Below, piece after piece: positions 47,501 through 61,500 of a DNA stretch of 64,000 bases. This stretch comes from Agelas oroides (taxonomy: Eukaryota > Porifera > Demospongiae > Agelasida > Agelasidae). The position numbers and the translations under genes are program-made. The stretch lies in assembly GCA_949130485.1 (NCBI GenBank), contig OX422193.1:7040472-7104471 (forward strand). The letters are read 5' to 3'. The notes under the pieces were generated by a model that made no database searches, was not told the origin of the DNA, and worked only from the letters and a program-made list of their open reading frames with translations. Positions within the stretch are counted from its first letter, which is position 1. Every line of letters starts with the position of its first letter.

Positions 47501-50500
47501 ATTTGCTGGAAAGCATCGCTAAGTACCTGACAGTCAAGTCGCTAAAAAAGGCAAATCGTCTATCTTCTGACTTCTTCTTCTTCTTCTTCTTCTTTTGCTC
47601 ACCACGATAGCACGACAACGGCTGAAGCTATTACAACGATTCAAACGCGAAAGATCAGCATAAATTACTGGGTATTGTACCCACCACTCATCGTTCTCAA
47701 AGAAAGAAGTCGAATTAATCGGCGATTCTCAGGTAACCCCACGCTTATGCTTGCTGCTATACGCCATTTTGTTAGAATAGAATATTCATAGCGATTACGT
47801 CAACAGAAGTTCAACAGCTACAGCACGTGAAGTTGGCATGCAGCTGCGGTTATTCTACTTTCGTAGAGAACTTGACGATCGATTGATTCCCAAACGATTG
47901 CATATGTTGCTACTTTCATACAGCAGTTGACGTACTTGTGCTGGATTTGACAAGGAACGCAGTATGCGTAACGTCCACAAGAAACGGGCGCGGGATAAGC
48001 AGAACTATCTGCGAAACAAAGAAAGCAAAAGGCAAGCGTCCCGTAACAAGTACTGGAAGAACCCGGAAAAACACTCTTACTCTCCAAGGGTTCCTTTACC
48101 ACAGTTATGCCTTACCTCTTTATGACCTATGTACCTGCCACCCACCATACACAACCTACACACACCTGCCCATAATGTATAACCAGCTATAGAAACTGTT
48201 CCTTGGACAACACACAACATACAGTGTTACAACCCTGTCATACAACAGAACAGGTAGACAGTCATGTATATACCACAGTGCCTTAGAACAACCACTCACA
48301 CACACATGCACATACCCAATTAGACAACAGTTACACCCATGATTCCATTGTCAAGTGGATAAGTGCAAACAGCTAACATCCTCCAGAAATCCATCAACAT
48401 CAACAATAAACTACATAACAAGTCATTTCACTTGGGGTGTGGTTACACAACAACAAAAAAAAAAACAACAGAAACAAGTCACAAAAAAGTTTGCCAAACG
48501 CAAACAAGCACATGTAGGGATGAAATCCTCAAAAACCAACCAAACAAGACGGGAACGACACCACAATACTTTTACACCATCCCTACATCTTGTGCCATTT
48601 TGCCACCTGTACACAACACAAAACCCTCTACATTTGTACTTATTAGCCCACACCAACCACAAACAAACATAGTACTTCACTCCATTCAACTATCTCACAA
48701 AATAACCCATCCTTCACAAAGCATTACAAAATTACCACTACTCACTTCACAGCCACCTGTATACAAGACAACCCATATCTATCATGCTAAACAGGCATAA
48801 AACTTAACAACATAATGCACATTCCAACATAACACACACACTCACCACTCCTCACTCACTCCACACCTTCTACACACAACTTGGACCATACCTGCTACAC
48901 TCTGTAGCAACCACCAACAACACAACATACTCACTATGCACAACACACCCACGCCACACCCTTCCATCTACAAGACAACCCTCTTCTACACACAACTAAA
49001 AAACAAATACAAACACACAGTTTTGGCAAAATGGCACAAGATGTAGGGATGGTGTAAAAGTATTGTGGTGTCGTTCCCGTCTTGTTTGGTTGGTTTTTGA
49101 GGATTTCATCCCTACATGTGCTTGTTTGCGTTTGGCAAACTTTTTTGTGACTTGTAGATATACAACCCCTGTAAGAGTGCCTTTACAGGAGGTTTTCGAC
49201 TTCGGGAAGTGTTAATTGAAGGCCTTAAAATCAGAGTGGTCTAACCAAAGACAAGAGGATTCGATTAGCTACAAGCTTAAGAAATTTCTGCCAGGAAAAA
49301 CAATAACATACACGGAGATGATAGGTATCTTACCTAGGTACAATACCATGAAATGCCAGCTATGTACAGTCAATATCAGGTACCTTACTAGTACCACAAA
49401 ATGTCAGCCACTATCAATAAATGTCAGGTACCATACCTAGAAACGTTAGGTATGTATCCTATAGCAGGTAAACATGAAACTGTCAGGTATTGAAATGTCA
49501 TACTGTATGGTGGGAAATTTTTGCGAGGTAGAAATTTTCACGATTTTCGCGATCAAACACCAGCTCATGAAAATTTCTTCCCGCGAAAAATTTTTCCTAC
49601 AAAAATTTCTTGCTGACGACAAGTTGAGGAAGCCGAGCACATTGTCGTCGAGCAACAGATCCCGTAACTTAACAGAAAATCGACTCATTTTATTGTAGAA
49701 ACATCGAGCAAACTACGGAAATTTTTCACGACTTACAATCAACTCACCTGTCATCACCACGACTGCGAATGGATACTCGGAGTTAGCTCGCTCCCTTTTG
49801 GCATGGCACTTCTTCGCCGACAGCGACCCACACGCTTTGACAAGCATGGTAGCCTCATACTATCGTTTCAACGTTGAAACACACGCTGAGTTCCCTGGCA
49901 GGGTCGCCATTTCCAAGTGTGAAATTGTACGAGGCGTGGTCAGAGATCGTGACCTTTCGCAAAATTAAAAATCGTGAATTTCTTTCCTGGCGTGTTTGTT
50001 GGTGATTCGCGAAAATTTATGCTCTCGAAAATTTCCTGCTATACGCTGTTATACGGTATGCATAATGTATACATGAAACTGTCAGGTATTATATACATAA
50101 TGTACTGGTATTGAAATGTCATAGACATGACCTATATATATAGCAGGTATACATGAAATGGTCAGGTATTGAAATGTCATAGACATGACCTATAGCAGGT
50201 ATACATGAAACTGTCAGGTATTGAAATGTCATATACATGACCTATATATATAGCAGGTATACATGAAACTGTCAGGTATTGAAATGTCATAGACATGACC
50301 TATAGCAGGTATACATGAAACTGTCAGGTATTGAAATGTCATATACATGACCTGTAGCAGGTATACATGAAACTGTCAGGTATTGAAATATCATATACAT
50401 GATCTATAGCATGAAATGGTCAGGTATTGAAATGTCATAGACATGACCTATAGGAGGTATACATGAAACTGTCAGGTATTGAAATGTCATAGACATGACC

Positions 50501-53500
50501 TATAGCAGGTATACATGAAACTGTCAGGTATTGAAATGTCATGTACATGACCTATAGGAGGTATGGCTGGAATAACACAGGAAGCTTAGTGGCCCTTTCA
50601 GCTAGGGGACCCTGACTGACAAACAGCAAAAGGCTGTTCACCAAGGTGCCAAGGTACATGTAGAGCCTACTCAGGTTAGCTGTGAAAAGGTCGACCAGGT
50701 CAATATACTGTAAGTTCCAGAAGATACGCCACCCTCGAGCAAACACCCTCCCCCTCTTTAACCCCCAAGTTCTTACATAGGTATTTTTCCCCCGTGTAAA
50801 CGTCCCGTATCGAGCGTCTTCTGGGCATGCTTTTAGTGAGCTTTTGGTTTAGCTCGATCATCGACTGTGTTTGGAAACATCTACGCACAAATTACTATAC
50901 ATGTGGCAGTCCCGAATAGAAATCGAATATTATTCCGTCGCGTATTTCGAGCGCATCACCGAGTTTGACACGCTGTAGCGCTAAGCTTCCGCTAGGGGCG
51001 GAGCTCATACGCGCTTCGTAGACTTATCAGATATTCATGCATTTACATAGCACGTATGAGCCCCGCCCTTAGCAGAAGCTCAGCGCTATAGCGCATCAAA
51101 CTTGGTGATGCGCTCGAAATACGCGACGGAATAATATTCGATTTCTATCCGGGACTGCCACACATAACCTCGTTCTCTGGCGACTGCCAAGTTTTATGTT
51201 GCTTGCACTGGGAATGCGAACTTACGCGGGGTCGTCCCCTGTCACCACTGATGATGCAAGTTGCTTCGATGTCTCTTGGCTTAGTATGAACACAAGCGCC
51301 ACTGATTTCCTGTAGTACACATTCATCAAAGCTACCGTTCTTCCAGAAAGCCACAGCAATCGTCTTGATAGTCGACCTCACACGTATCAAAGATCGCGAA
51401 GAATGAAGGGAGGGCAGGGCGTATGCACGAGACGAACTGAATATTCGAGCAAACACCCCCTCCCCACTTTTGCCTCAAAGTAGTATGCAAAAAGGGGGGG
51501 CGTATTTTTGGGAGCCTACAGTAATGTGACATTCTACAATCATGTGACTTTGAAGGTGGCATTAGTACCCTCCCACTAATGAACACATGCTCAAATCAGT
51601 GACAATAGGGGCTTTCCAAAGCCCACCCACTTTTGGGGAGTACCTCTGATTGTCCTGAATTTTAGATATGACTTAGTACTCATTAGGAAGAGACTAAGTT
51701 GAAAATTTGAGCTGGATAGCATGTTTAGTTTCTGAGATCTGCACACTCAAAATTTCAGTTTTCCCATACATTTTAATAGCTAGGACCCAATCTGGCCCCA
51801 ATCTCCATCTAAATATACAGGAAAGTTTCAAACTTGAAGCCTGCATATCCAACGAATGAACATGGTATAAAGCTGAAATTTGCAAGTCAGTCTGCAGTCA
51901 TAGAGTACTAACTATGGTAGGTAGATCAAGATGCTGGGAGAAAATTTAATGGAGGGGGCGTGGTTTTGGAAAACCCCTATTAAGTGCATGTGTGAGTAGC
52001 TGAAACCAGGCTCTAGCTTTCTCCACCTCCTTTAGGGGACTGGGGACTACTACTCTCGATACATTTTGCTGAATGTAAAACACAAGCAAAACAAGACTAG
52101 CTGCCCAGTCATTTTCAAGCATTTCGTCATCCCACACCCACTCACACCCTCCCACACCCACTCACCCACTCACCCACCCACCCTCTCACACTCACTCACT
52201 CACTCACCTATCCCTCTGTGCATCACTGTACACCACTGTAGTCTCGCCTGGTTCCCTCTTCTTCTTCCCTGCACAATAAATACAAGAAGGATAGTACATC
52301 TGTATACAACATCACAAGTACACTTTAGGGAAAACATCCCAGAGTGTCTAATCCCAAACTGTGCAACCAATTGCTAGGTAGAAGTGTACCAGAAAGATCT
52401 ACTTAGGCAAAAATCAAAAGCAACAACACAAGGTCTAAGTGCCAAAATGAGAGTTAACGTTTCTTTCACTTCTCGTTAGTTCATCTTAACTCTTTGCACG
52501 CGACAGGCACATTTATGTGCCCACGTAACGCTTCCGCCGCTACGCGACGGGCACATTTACATGTACGTGCCCGCTGACGTCGCACAATAAATAGCAAAGC
52601 CAAGCGAGCTTTTGGGGTAGATCCCTGTCTGTTGAGTAGTAATAAGTGTAGACCACACCTTTCCACTTACATCACCGCGCAGGGAGGGCAGGAAGGGGTG
52701 GTGCTAATTCATGATCGTTCATGAATTACAAGAAGGCGGTCAAACACAAAGCTTTTTCTTGGACACAGGGAACAAGCGGCTTCTAGGTTTCACATAAGGC
52801 AGGAGTACTAACTTCAAATAACTTAGAAATAGACTTGGGGTGTCACAGCCGTACATAAAAAATGAGAAAATCGGCACCGTTTCAAATTGCTGGTAAGCTA
52901 CGAGGTACATCTATAGATAATGGCTTCAAACAGGTACAAATTGCTTACCTAGCTGTGATCAGCAACTTAGAAAAACTAGTCCAGCTTAGTTGCACGCTAT
53001 CTATGCAAATCAGTCCGCTGGCAAACCCTAGGGCTTGCTAAGCAACGCTTGGCACTTTGACCTCAGACTGATAAATTTAATTTCCGCGTTAATAAATGGT
53101 GATGTGTAAATGATTTCCGCGTGCAAAGTGTTAAGGTGCTCTCATTTTCTCTTCACACATCACTAGAGTTGTTGACTCACTTGTGCACCCTAAGAAATTT
53201 TTAGGCCCACAGGTAGATAGTTACCATGGTTACAGAGGTATGAAGAGACACCACTATCATCTTACACCACAAAATTGGAAAATCTGCCAGGGCTACGTTT
53301 CAAAGGTTACAGTAGGACACCTCATTTAGCAGCTAAGCAGCTAAGGAAAGAGTTGGGATGGAAGACACTAGAAGAGAGGTGGAACAGGAGTCGACTATAT
53401 CTGGTACACAAATGCGTCACAGGACAAGCCCCCGCTAGTCTCTGTCGGAGAGTCAAGGTGAACACTTGGAACACCAGGGGTGGGCTGAAGTTGGTACTTC

Positions 53501-56500
53501 CCAGGCCGACAACTGATTTCTTTAAGAAATCCTTCTGTTTCAGGGGAGCATAAGACTGGAACACTCTACCAAGTGACATTAGAACGATTAACACTACATT
53601 TAGAGCACGATTGAGGTAGCCTCGTTCCCAGGCTCCGCCCAGCTTTCTGTCGCTTATTAGTACGGTAAAGCGGGAGAGGGCCTGGTATCTTTTCTCACGT
53701 GAGTGACGTCAGGATAGAAAGGATGGTAGAAAGGGTTTAATTGTGCGTGGGCGCACCGGGCCCAGAACAGCGAAAAGAGCCAAGGTACCAGGTAACTTAC
53801 CACACGTATCTAGCTAGCGGGAGGCGACTGTCTTACACACCAAGCATTGAGCGTGTAGTCGGTTTAAAATACGCGAAACGCAGCCTGTTAGTTCTGCAAA
53901 ATTTCGCCATTTTCCGATTACGTCATGCTCACGTGAGAAAGATACCAGGCTCTCCACAGCTTTTCCGTACTGCAAGCGATGGAAAGCTGGGCGGGGCCTG
54001 GGAACGAGGCTACGATTGAGGTGATGGACGAAATTATAGTCACTAACATACACGTAACCTTTTGAATTTTTGTATAGTATAGCCTAGCTAGTCCTTATAT
54101 CTTTTGTCTTTGATGTCTGTGATACAGGACTCCCAGGAAGACCGGCCTAATGGCTGATGGGACATTTTCCTGTTAAAAATGAAAATTTATCTATCTATCT
54201 ATCTCATTGGTGACAAATGATTAGCTGAACAGATGATAAAGTGGTTCAGATCAGAGGAGTAGGGCTGTAAGGTGACTTGAGCTGCTCCCTTGGCTTCCTT
54301 AGCTTCTTCTAAAGCTCTGTTTTACAGCCACACATAACCGCTGTCTCAGGAGTGGCAAACAAGTTGATAGTTGAGGGGGGCAACCTGGCCAGGAAAGGTG
54401 GAAGCATGCCCCACTGGTGGGGGTGGGGGTGGGGGTTGGGATGTGATTCCCCAGGAACATTTTTCGATTGGCATGCTCTGGGATTGAATCTAGAGCCATT
54501 CTGATCTCATTTGTGAAGTTAAGTAATTACCCCACTAGCGCTGGAGCAATTCATGGTCACTTATGATGGTTTGTGCAACAGTTCCTGTACGCCATTCAGC
54601 AATAATCCAGAGACAAATGCGTGCACTGATGCTAAAAACAATTATGAGTTATGACATACTTTACGCAGTAAGCCTTGACAAGAAATGTCACTCAGAACAC
54701 CAGACCCTCTTTCTGCTTTTCAGGAGGGTCTTGGAATGAGACCATACATACGTATATACACATTTATTATATACCCAGTATACGCGCCAATAGCATTTCC
54801 CATAGAGCAACACGACTATATTCGATAGTCTGTATCTGATAGCCCGCAGGGCATATGCTGCGTAGCAACCGCGGCATGTGCTTTAATTGGAATGCACTCA
54901 TAGCTGCTGCTGAAACAACGAATAAGCTTTCATTACGGATGAAGACGGCATTATTTACTAACTTATGGTACTTTCTTCCACTGGTAGAGGGGTCGATACG
55001 CGTGCTGGTGCCGTCCAAAGCTAGAAACAGGCCAGCAGCCTGAAGCTCATTAAATATGCACGCAGCAACGACCTTTGTACTGCGCATGCACAGTAGCTGT
55101 CTATCTTCTAGGTGCTGCTAAATCATGTCTATCTTCTAGGTGCTGCTCGATGTGTGAGAAGGCGATATTGCACTCTTGTGCTGTATTTTCACTCGCCTGC
55201 GGCTCGTGAAAATACGGCCGCACACTCGTGCAATATCCAGTCATATTGCCTTCTCGCCCATCAAATAATATATATGTATACAAGTGCATGAACATTCAAT
55301 GAACCACACCTCCCTGAATAAAAAAGGCAGGCCTAGATGTTATGCAAAGTCACCCATTGTGCAGGACATGTTTCGGCCAATACCAGGCCTTATCAGCTGC
55401 ACTGGGGTGACCGGGAGATGGGGACTGCTCATGCACAAAATGCAGTCAGGTGGCTGGCCTTATTCGTACAACAGGACAGTCAAAGTTCATCATCGAAGGG
55501 CATGTACAATACATGTAGTATGCATGTACATTGGTGTACATGTACAAGTGTGTGTGTTTACTGTACACATGCTCCACACACTGCCAGTGCTTGCCTTCCT
55601 CAATGAAGCCTTTTTTGTTGGCTAGCTGGAGAGCAGCTGTTATTCCAGAGGCCACGATGGGCTCCGCTTCTTGATAAAGATCTTCCACCTGCAGAACACA
55701 GCACATCCTACCATAGCCTCAGTCCCTTAGTTGGGTTGTTACATAGGGCCAACTGACTAGGGGACATTCATCGTCTACAGGTTGTTAGTTGTAAGTTATT
55801 GTTGGTTGCAACAAGAGTGCGTAAGAACAGGCGGCTTGAGTAAAAGCGTGCAACTCCATAAATCTGAAACAGGTCGGAATTTAAAGTAGTAACACAAAAT
55901 AAAACTGCGCATGCTGGGTAGACATAAGCCATTGTTGCTAAGCATGTGGCCAGTTGTTCTATTTTTAGTGCGGTTCAATAATTTTGACTGGACTACGGGC
56001 TTCTATTGGAGTTACATGTTCTTACTCTAGCTGCCTGCGCTCTTGTTGCAAGCATAATAAGATTAGTTGACTAATAAGTTATTGACACATCTTCTACACT
56101 AGTTAAATTCTCACAGAATCTGGCCATATTGTGACACTAGTGATTCAGGACATACTGTAATTCTTTGAATAGACGCCGCCCTCGAATAGTAGCCGCACAA
56201 TCAGAAGCTCTGAGTGAAATAAACACCACTCTCGAATAGTAGCCGTGGCCAGTATACGCGGGTACGCGCACATGTGTGTGTGAACAATTTCTGAGGATAG
56301 TCACCACGCTAGCGCTAGGGCTATTCGTGTTGTACCAGTCATTTCCATGGCTGACAGCAGGACTGCGAGGCTGCGCGTACTGCGGACAGCGTCTAGCAAT
56401 CGTCACTGTCTCACTCGTACGTACCTTATCCAGCCGTCGTTGATGTCTGCAAACTTTCCAAAGAAATAAATGCCGCCCACAAATACATGTAGTATCCGCA

Positions 56501-58450
56501 CAAAAACAAGCAGCAAAAAAAATAGTAGCTGCAACGTCTGATCGAAGAAATGACACTTGTGATTTGGTACATCATCATCATCATAAGCTGCGTTTACACA
56601 TAGCAATTTTTGTAAGCCAGTTTAGCTTAAGCGGCTTGGAATGCACATGCGATGCGTTTACACGAGAGGTGTTAAGCTGGCTTGATTGTATTCATTGTGT
56701 AAACACTAAGTGGTTTGTAATCTGATTAAAAGTCAGTGCTTTATATAGAATTCAGCATGAGGAGAGAGAAACCAAGACGACATCGAGGGAGCTAGAACTC
56801 GACTTCCACTGCATGCGCTGCAAATTAGCCTTGTTCCCAAACCTTTCCACCGTCCATTTTTGATCGCTTCCAGTTTTTACACTAATGCAAGCAAATCAGG
56901 TCTGTTCTAACCTCTTACCGCCTCATACGACCGAATAGTTCCATAGACTCATTGCGTCAAATCGTTATATACTGCAACTGCACAGACACCGAACCCGCTC
57001 AGCCGCCACGTGCGCGCCTAAACCACATTGAAGCCGGCTTCAAACCACCCCCCGGAAGTGGTTTGCGTACCGGTTTGCTAACCGGTTTTAGCGCGTTTAC
57101 ACCTGGGAGCTTCCAAACCAGTTCAATAGAAACCGGCTTGGGAACCGGCTTAAGCACTATGTGTAAACGCAGCTTAATGCTACTACAAACTATGACAATG
57201 TTTTCTGACTGATGCTCACCTGTGGTTCGGCTGCTTTCTGACTGGTGGGTTGAACTTCCATCCATCCTCCAGCGGTCTCCTGAGTCGAGGTGTCTAGTTC
57301 CATGTCCCCCTCTCCATGCTCCTCGTCATAATGAGTGGTCGAGGACCTTCTGTACGGCTCTGTGTGGGTGTGGGTGGGTGTGGGTGTGAGTGTGAGTGCA
57401 TGGTGTGAATGTAGTAGGCGAAGGGTATCGATAGAGCACCAACAAATGCCATTATGAGCTACCATACTCAGGACCCACCTTCCTCCTCCTCTCCCAGCTG
57501 CCTGCAAAACTCTGCAGTGGTATCCAACACAATCACTTCACCTGAAACGAAGAAACGAACTATAGTCTGAATTCTTCCCCCTGTTACTAATAAGACCAGG
57601 GCTCTTCCTCAAAATTTACTTGAAAATGTAAATGCTGCATAATTAATCCAATACTGGCTAATGTAGATCTTGAGACAGACATGGTGTATGGGTAGCGATG
57701 TGGGTAGAAAAAGTGCTTTTTATTCTCCTACATGGCTAGGTACATTGCAACACACCATGGTGGGGCAAAGTAGCTACATGTACAATATACATATACATGT
57801 ACACTGTACACTGTATATGTACATCTTGTGAAAGAGCGCTCACCCTCTACTTTTGGCCCAATTTCCTGTATAGGGTCAAAGTTTACTCAAATGAGTGCCC
57901 ACCCTGGAGTGAGTTTCACGTGACTGATAGAGCACACGCTTGAAGTTTTGAGAAGCGCAGTCTCAAGAACCACGTACACCAGAGGTAAGTATTATACATG
58001 CACTTCACAGGAGGTTATTTGCTTATTAGTTGCTTTGTGTTGACGAATGTAGCTAATGTACATGGTCGCACTCTGCTAGCTACACCATGCTACACCATGC
58101 TACACCATGCTACACCATGCCATAATGCTCACAGTGACATGGTGCCGTTCAGCGTGTTGTGTGCTGTCAGGACTTGACTTCAAAACCTCTGTTGTACGTT
58201 ATTGTTTGTCAATTTACTTGCATTGAGGGCATCCAGTCGCTATAAACATGACACGGGCACTCTTTCTTGGTTAAACACTTGAAAGAGCATCCACCCCCCA
58301 TCTTTGGTAGACTACCTGAGTCTTCCTCTTTCCCCTCCTCCTCCTCCATCTTGTGGGGCACACTCTGCAGCATGCTGGCCACCTTAGCGGCTCCAGATGT
58401 CTCGGTCTTCTCTCGTTTCAACAACCGACGGTTCCTGAGTGTGTGTGTGT

Positions 58451-58521
<71 letters not shown>

Positions 58522-61500
58522 TGTGCATGTGCATGTGTGTGTGTGTGTGTAGCTGGCAGACAGCAACTACATACACTACATACAGTACTCAGCAAAACAC
58601 TGTCCTGGTATATTCTAAAGAAGTGACAGAATTACACACATACCTCAGCAAGGCACTGTCAACTTCACTGTCCATTTCATCTGCAAGAGCAGCATCATCT
58701 GAGCACAGACAAACGTGCAAATGAAGCAATCAGGCAATCACAGAATCATTCAACAAGGAGACACTCAGTACGTCTATGTTTCATTAATGGCAGGGCTCAT
58801 CTGATATTTGTGTATCTACCAAGTTTGCATAGCCACGTTTACACGTACTTACCCGGGTTAGTTTAATCTGGATTAGATTAGAATCTGGATTAAATGCGTC
58901 CACACATACAGATGCTATAAGCCGGTTTAGTTCTCTTTCACAACTAGCGCTTCTGTAGCTTTCATAGACAGCAGACAAGCCACTTACAAAAACGCACGCT
59001 GTTCAGATCCTAATCCGGATTGTCATCCACAACCCACATCCAGAGGTGGGTTACGTAGCCGGATTGAAATCCGGATTAGTGCTTTACACGAACCGGATTA
59101 GTTTAATCCCCACCCTTAAAGGAAGTTCAGCGATACAGTGCTTGGAACTTGGTGATCCACTCAAAATACATGTACATGTACATTGCACGGCAACACAACA
59201 AAACAGCTTTCAGTCTTTACCGTAACTGCTGTAAGTTAAGAAATTTTACCACCCGGCATGAAAGTTTTTTATGATGCTGTAGATATATAGCCCCGTTCCC
59301 AGGCCTCTCCTGTTTCTGTTCTTCGGTTGCATTCAGTATAATACACGGAGAGTGGCAAAAAAAGGGGAAGGCTTGGAAACACTTATCACGTTAATAACGT
59401 TAGGTGGATGCAGGTGGACGTAGGGGGAGGAGGGGTTCACATTCAAATAACATACTCCACTTCATTATCAAGCGCTCCATCACTAGGCAAGACCCCAGAC
59501 GTTCACAAGATCGCAAGTACTCCACTTGACCGGTAAGAAACCCGCTCAAGTTTATTGTGCACATACATGTATTTGTAGTCGGGCACTGCCGCCCCTACGT
59601 CCACCATGTGTCCACGTCATGTGATAAGTGTTCCCAGGCCTTCCCCATTTAACGTTTTTCGCCACTCTTCCACTTCCGTGTATAATATATCTGAAAGCAA
59701 ACCCAAAAAACAAAAATGGGGGAGGTCTGGGAATGAGGCTACTGTAGATGCATGTAGGCTCTCGTTCACTGCTAGTCTTGTTTCCAGGCTCTTGTGCGTC
59801 GAGAAAAGCCTTGTACATGTACACACTGAACATACACAGTAACTGTTGTACCACAAACTCCTGCACCTTTCGTTTGTTCGCTTTCTGTGCCTGTCTCCAT
59901 CTTCTCATCATCAGTCATGTCTCTTCTTTGTCTCCTGCTGCCATGGTCCCTAGGAGAGGGTGGGCGGGAGGGAGAGGGAGAGGGAGAAATGAGTGGCAAG
60001 AGGGAGAGAGGAGGAGGAGAGAAGATAGGAAAGGTGGAGAGGTGGGGAGGAGAGGGAAGGTGGAGAGGTGGGGAGGAGAGGGAAAGAAAGGAATTGAAGG
60101 TGGGGAGGAGAGGGAAAGAAAGGAATTGAAGGTGGGGAGGAGAGGGAAAGAAAAGAAGGTGGAGAGGTGGGAAGGAGAGGGAAGGTGGGAGGAAGAGAAA
60201 AGAGAGGGAAGGAACAAGTAAACAGCTAGAACAGCACTTCAGATTGTCGTATTGTAAGACATGGATATACCGGGAGCCGTGGTCTTTGGAGGTCTGCTCA
60301 TCAGCGAGGGGAAGGAGGTCATCTGCTTTTAGTCTCTTCCGAACCTTCCTCTTCTTCCTGGGTTTCCTGAACTGCACCATCTCCTCTGCAGTGTAGTACT
60401 CTGTGGCCACCTGAGATGGGGCTACTTGCAGAGAGATCTGAGGGGAGGGGAGGGGAGGGGAGGGGAGGGGAGGGGAGTGGAGGGGAGGGGAGGGGAGGGG
60501 AGGGGAGGGGAGGGGAGGGGAGGGGAGGGGAGGGGAGGGGAGGGGAGGGGAGGGGAGGGGAGGGGAGGGGAGGGGAGGGGAGGGGAGGGGAGGCAGAACT
60601 ACTGTTACAGTGCACATGTAGCGTAGGGAGTGGTAACATACATTGTATTACATCACTAGAGTGGAATGTGACAGCTGTATTTCCTCACCCCACTGGCCTT
60701 GAGCTTCTCTCTGACCAGCTGCTTTTCTCGCTGCTCCGAAGTATCCACATCCCCTCCTTCACCTGTGCACAGTCAATTCAGCCATGATAGACAAACCATC
60801 CAACACCACAGTCCTTGCATGCTACAAGTGAGGTGCCTGGTATAGGAGACCTTCGCTTATCTGACTGCAACGGGACCAGACCATGGCCAGATAAGTGGAA
60901 TATATGGCCGTATACAGTCCGTTTGCAAATCATCAAATACACTTTGGCCATTATATGATGCAAACAACCGGATCTTGGCCTCCATGATGCTGTCAATGAT
61001 CGAAGTTCTGATTTTGTTGAATTCCAAAGAATCAGGTAGAGTTACAATGGTTTGCAAACTCTCTATTGCAACAACAACACGTTTTCTCTTCTAGGATTTA
61101 CTCACAGGGCTAACTTTAGCGCCCTGGAATCATAATGCGTGTAGCTAGCCTTTGTGCCTGGAATCATGCACGCGTATGGTACATGTGAATCAGTTTTATG
61201 AGAATGCTGTTGGCAAACAACTATATATAGATAAATTGAGGTCTGGATAAGCAAGAGTCCACTGAAGTGCTCTCACAGTGTGCATGTAACAGCATATCTT
61301 CAAGATGTTACACATACAATAGGGCCAGTTTCACCCACAGTCTAGTTTGTACCCCAGTTCTCCTCCTCCGTCAACACCTTCTTCCCCTCCTCTCCTCACA
61401 TGATTACCAACAACTCACCCAAGGCAAATGAGTGCCTCTTCTCTCCCTCAATCTCTTCATCATACTTCTTCAACAAGCTCGGTTTCTTTACCTGTGAGAG

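Noticed and set aside
54240..54345. Possible extra SART1 exon on the minus strand (ALEEAKEAKGAAQ)
   Set aside because: With the required phase it opens with an in-frame TAG, and the exon at 52208-52268 joins both neighbours in phase without it.
54767..55087. 106-codon minus-strand frame
   Set aside because: No recognisable domain, no splice-phase fit to SART1, and it lies in repeat-rich intron sequence.
59772..60640. 281-codon Pro-Leu-Ser-rich frame and Gly-Glu-rich frames
   Set aside because: They arise from (CCCCT)n and the purine tract. Only the parts 60271-60437 and 59867-59949 are real coding exons (SART1).
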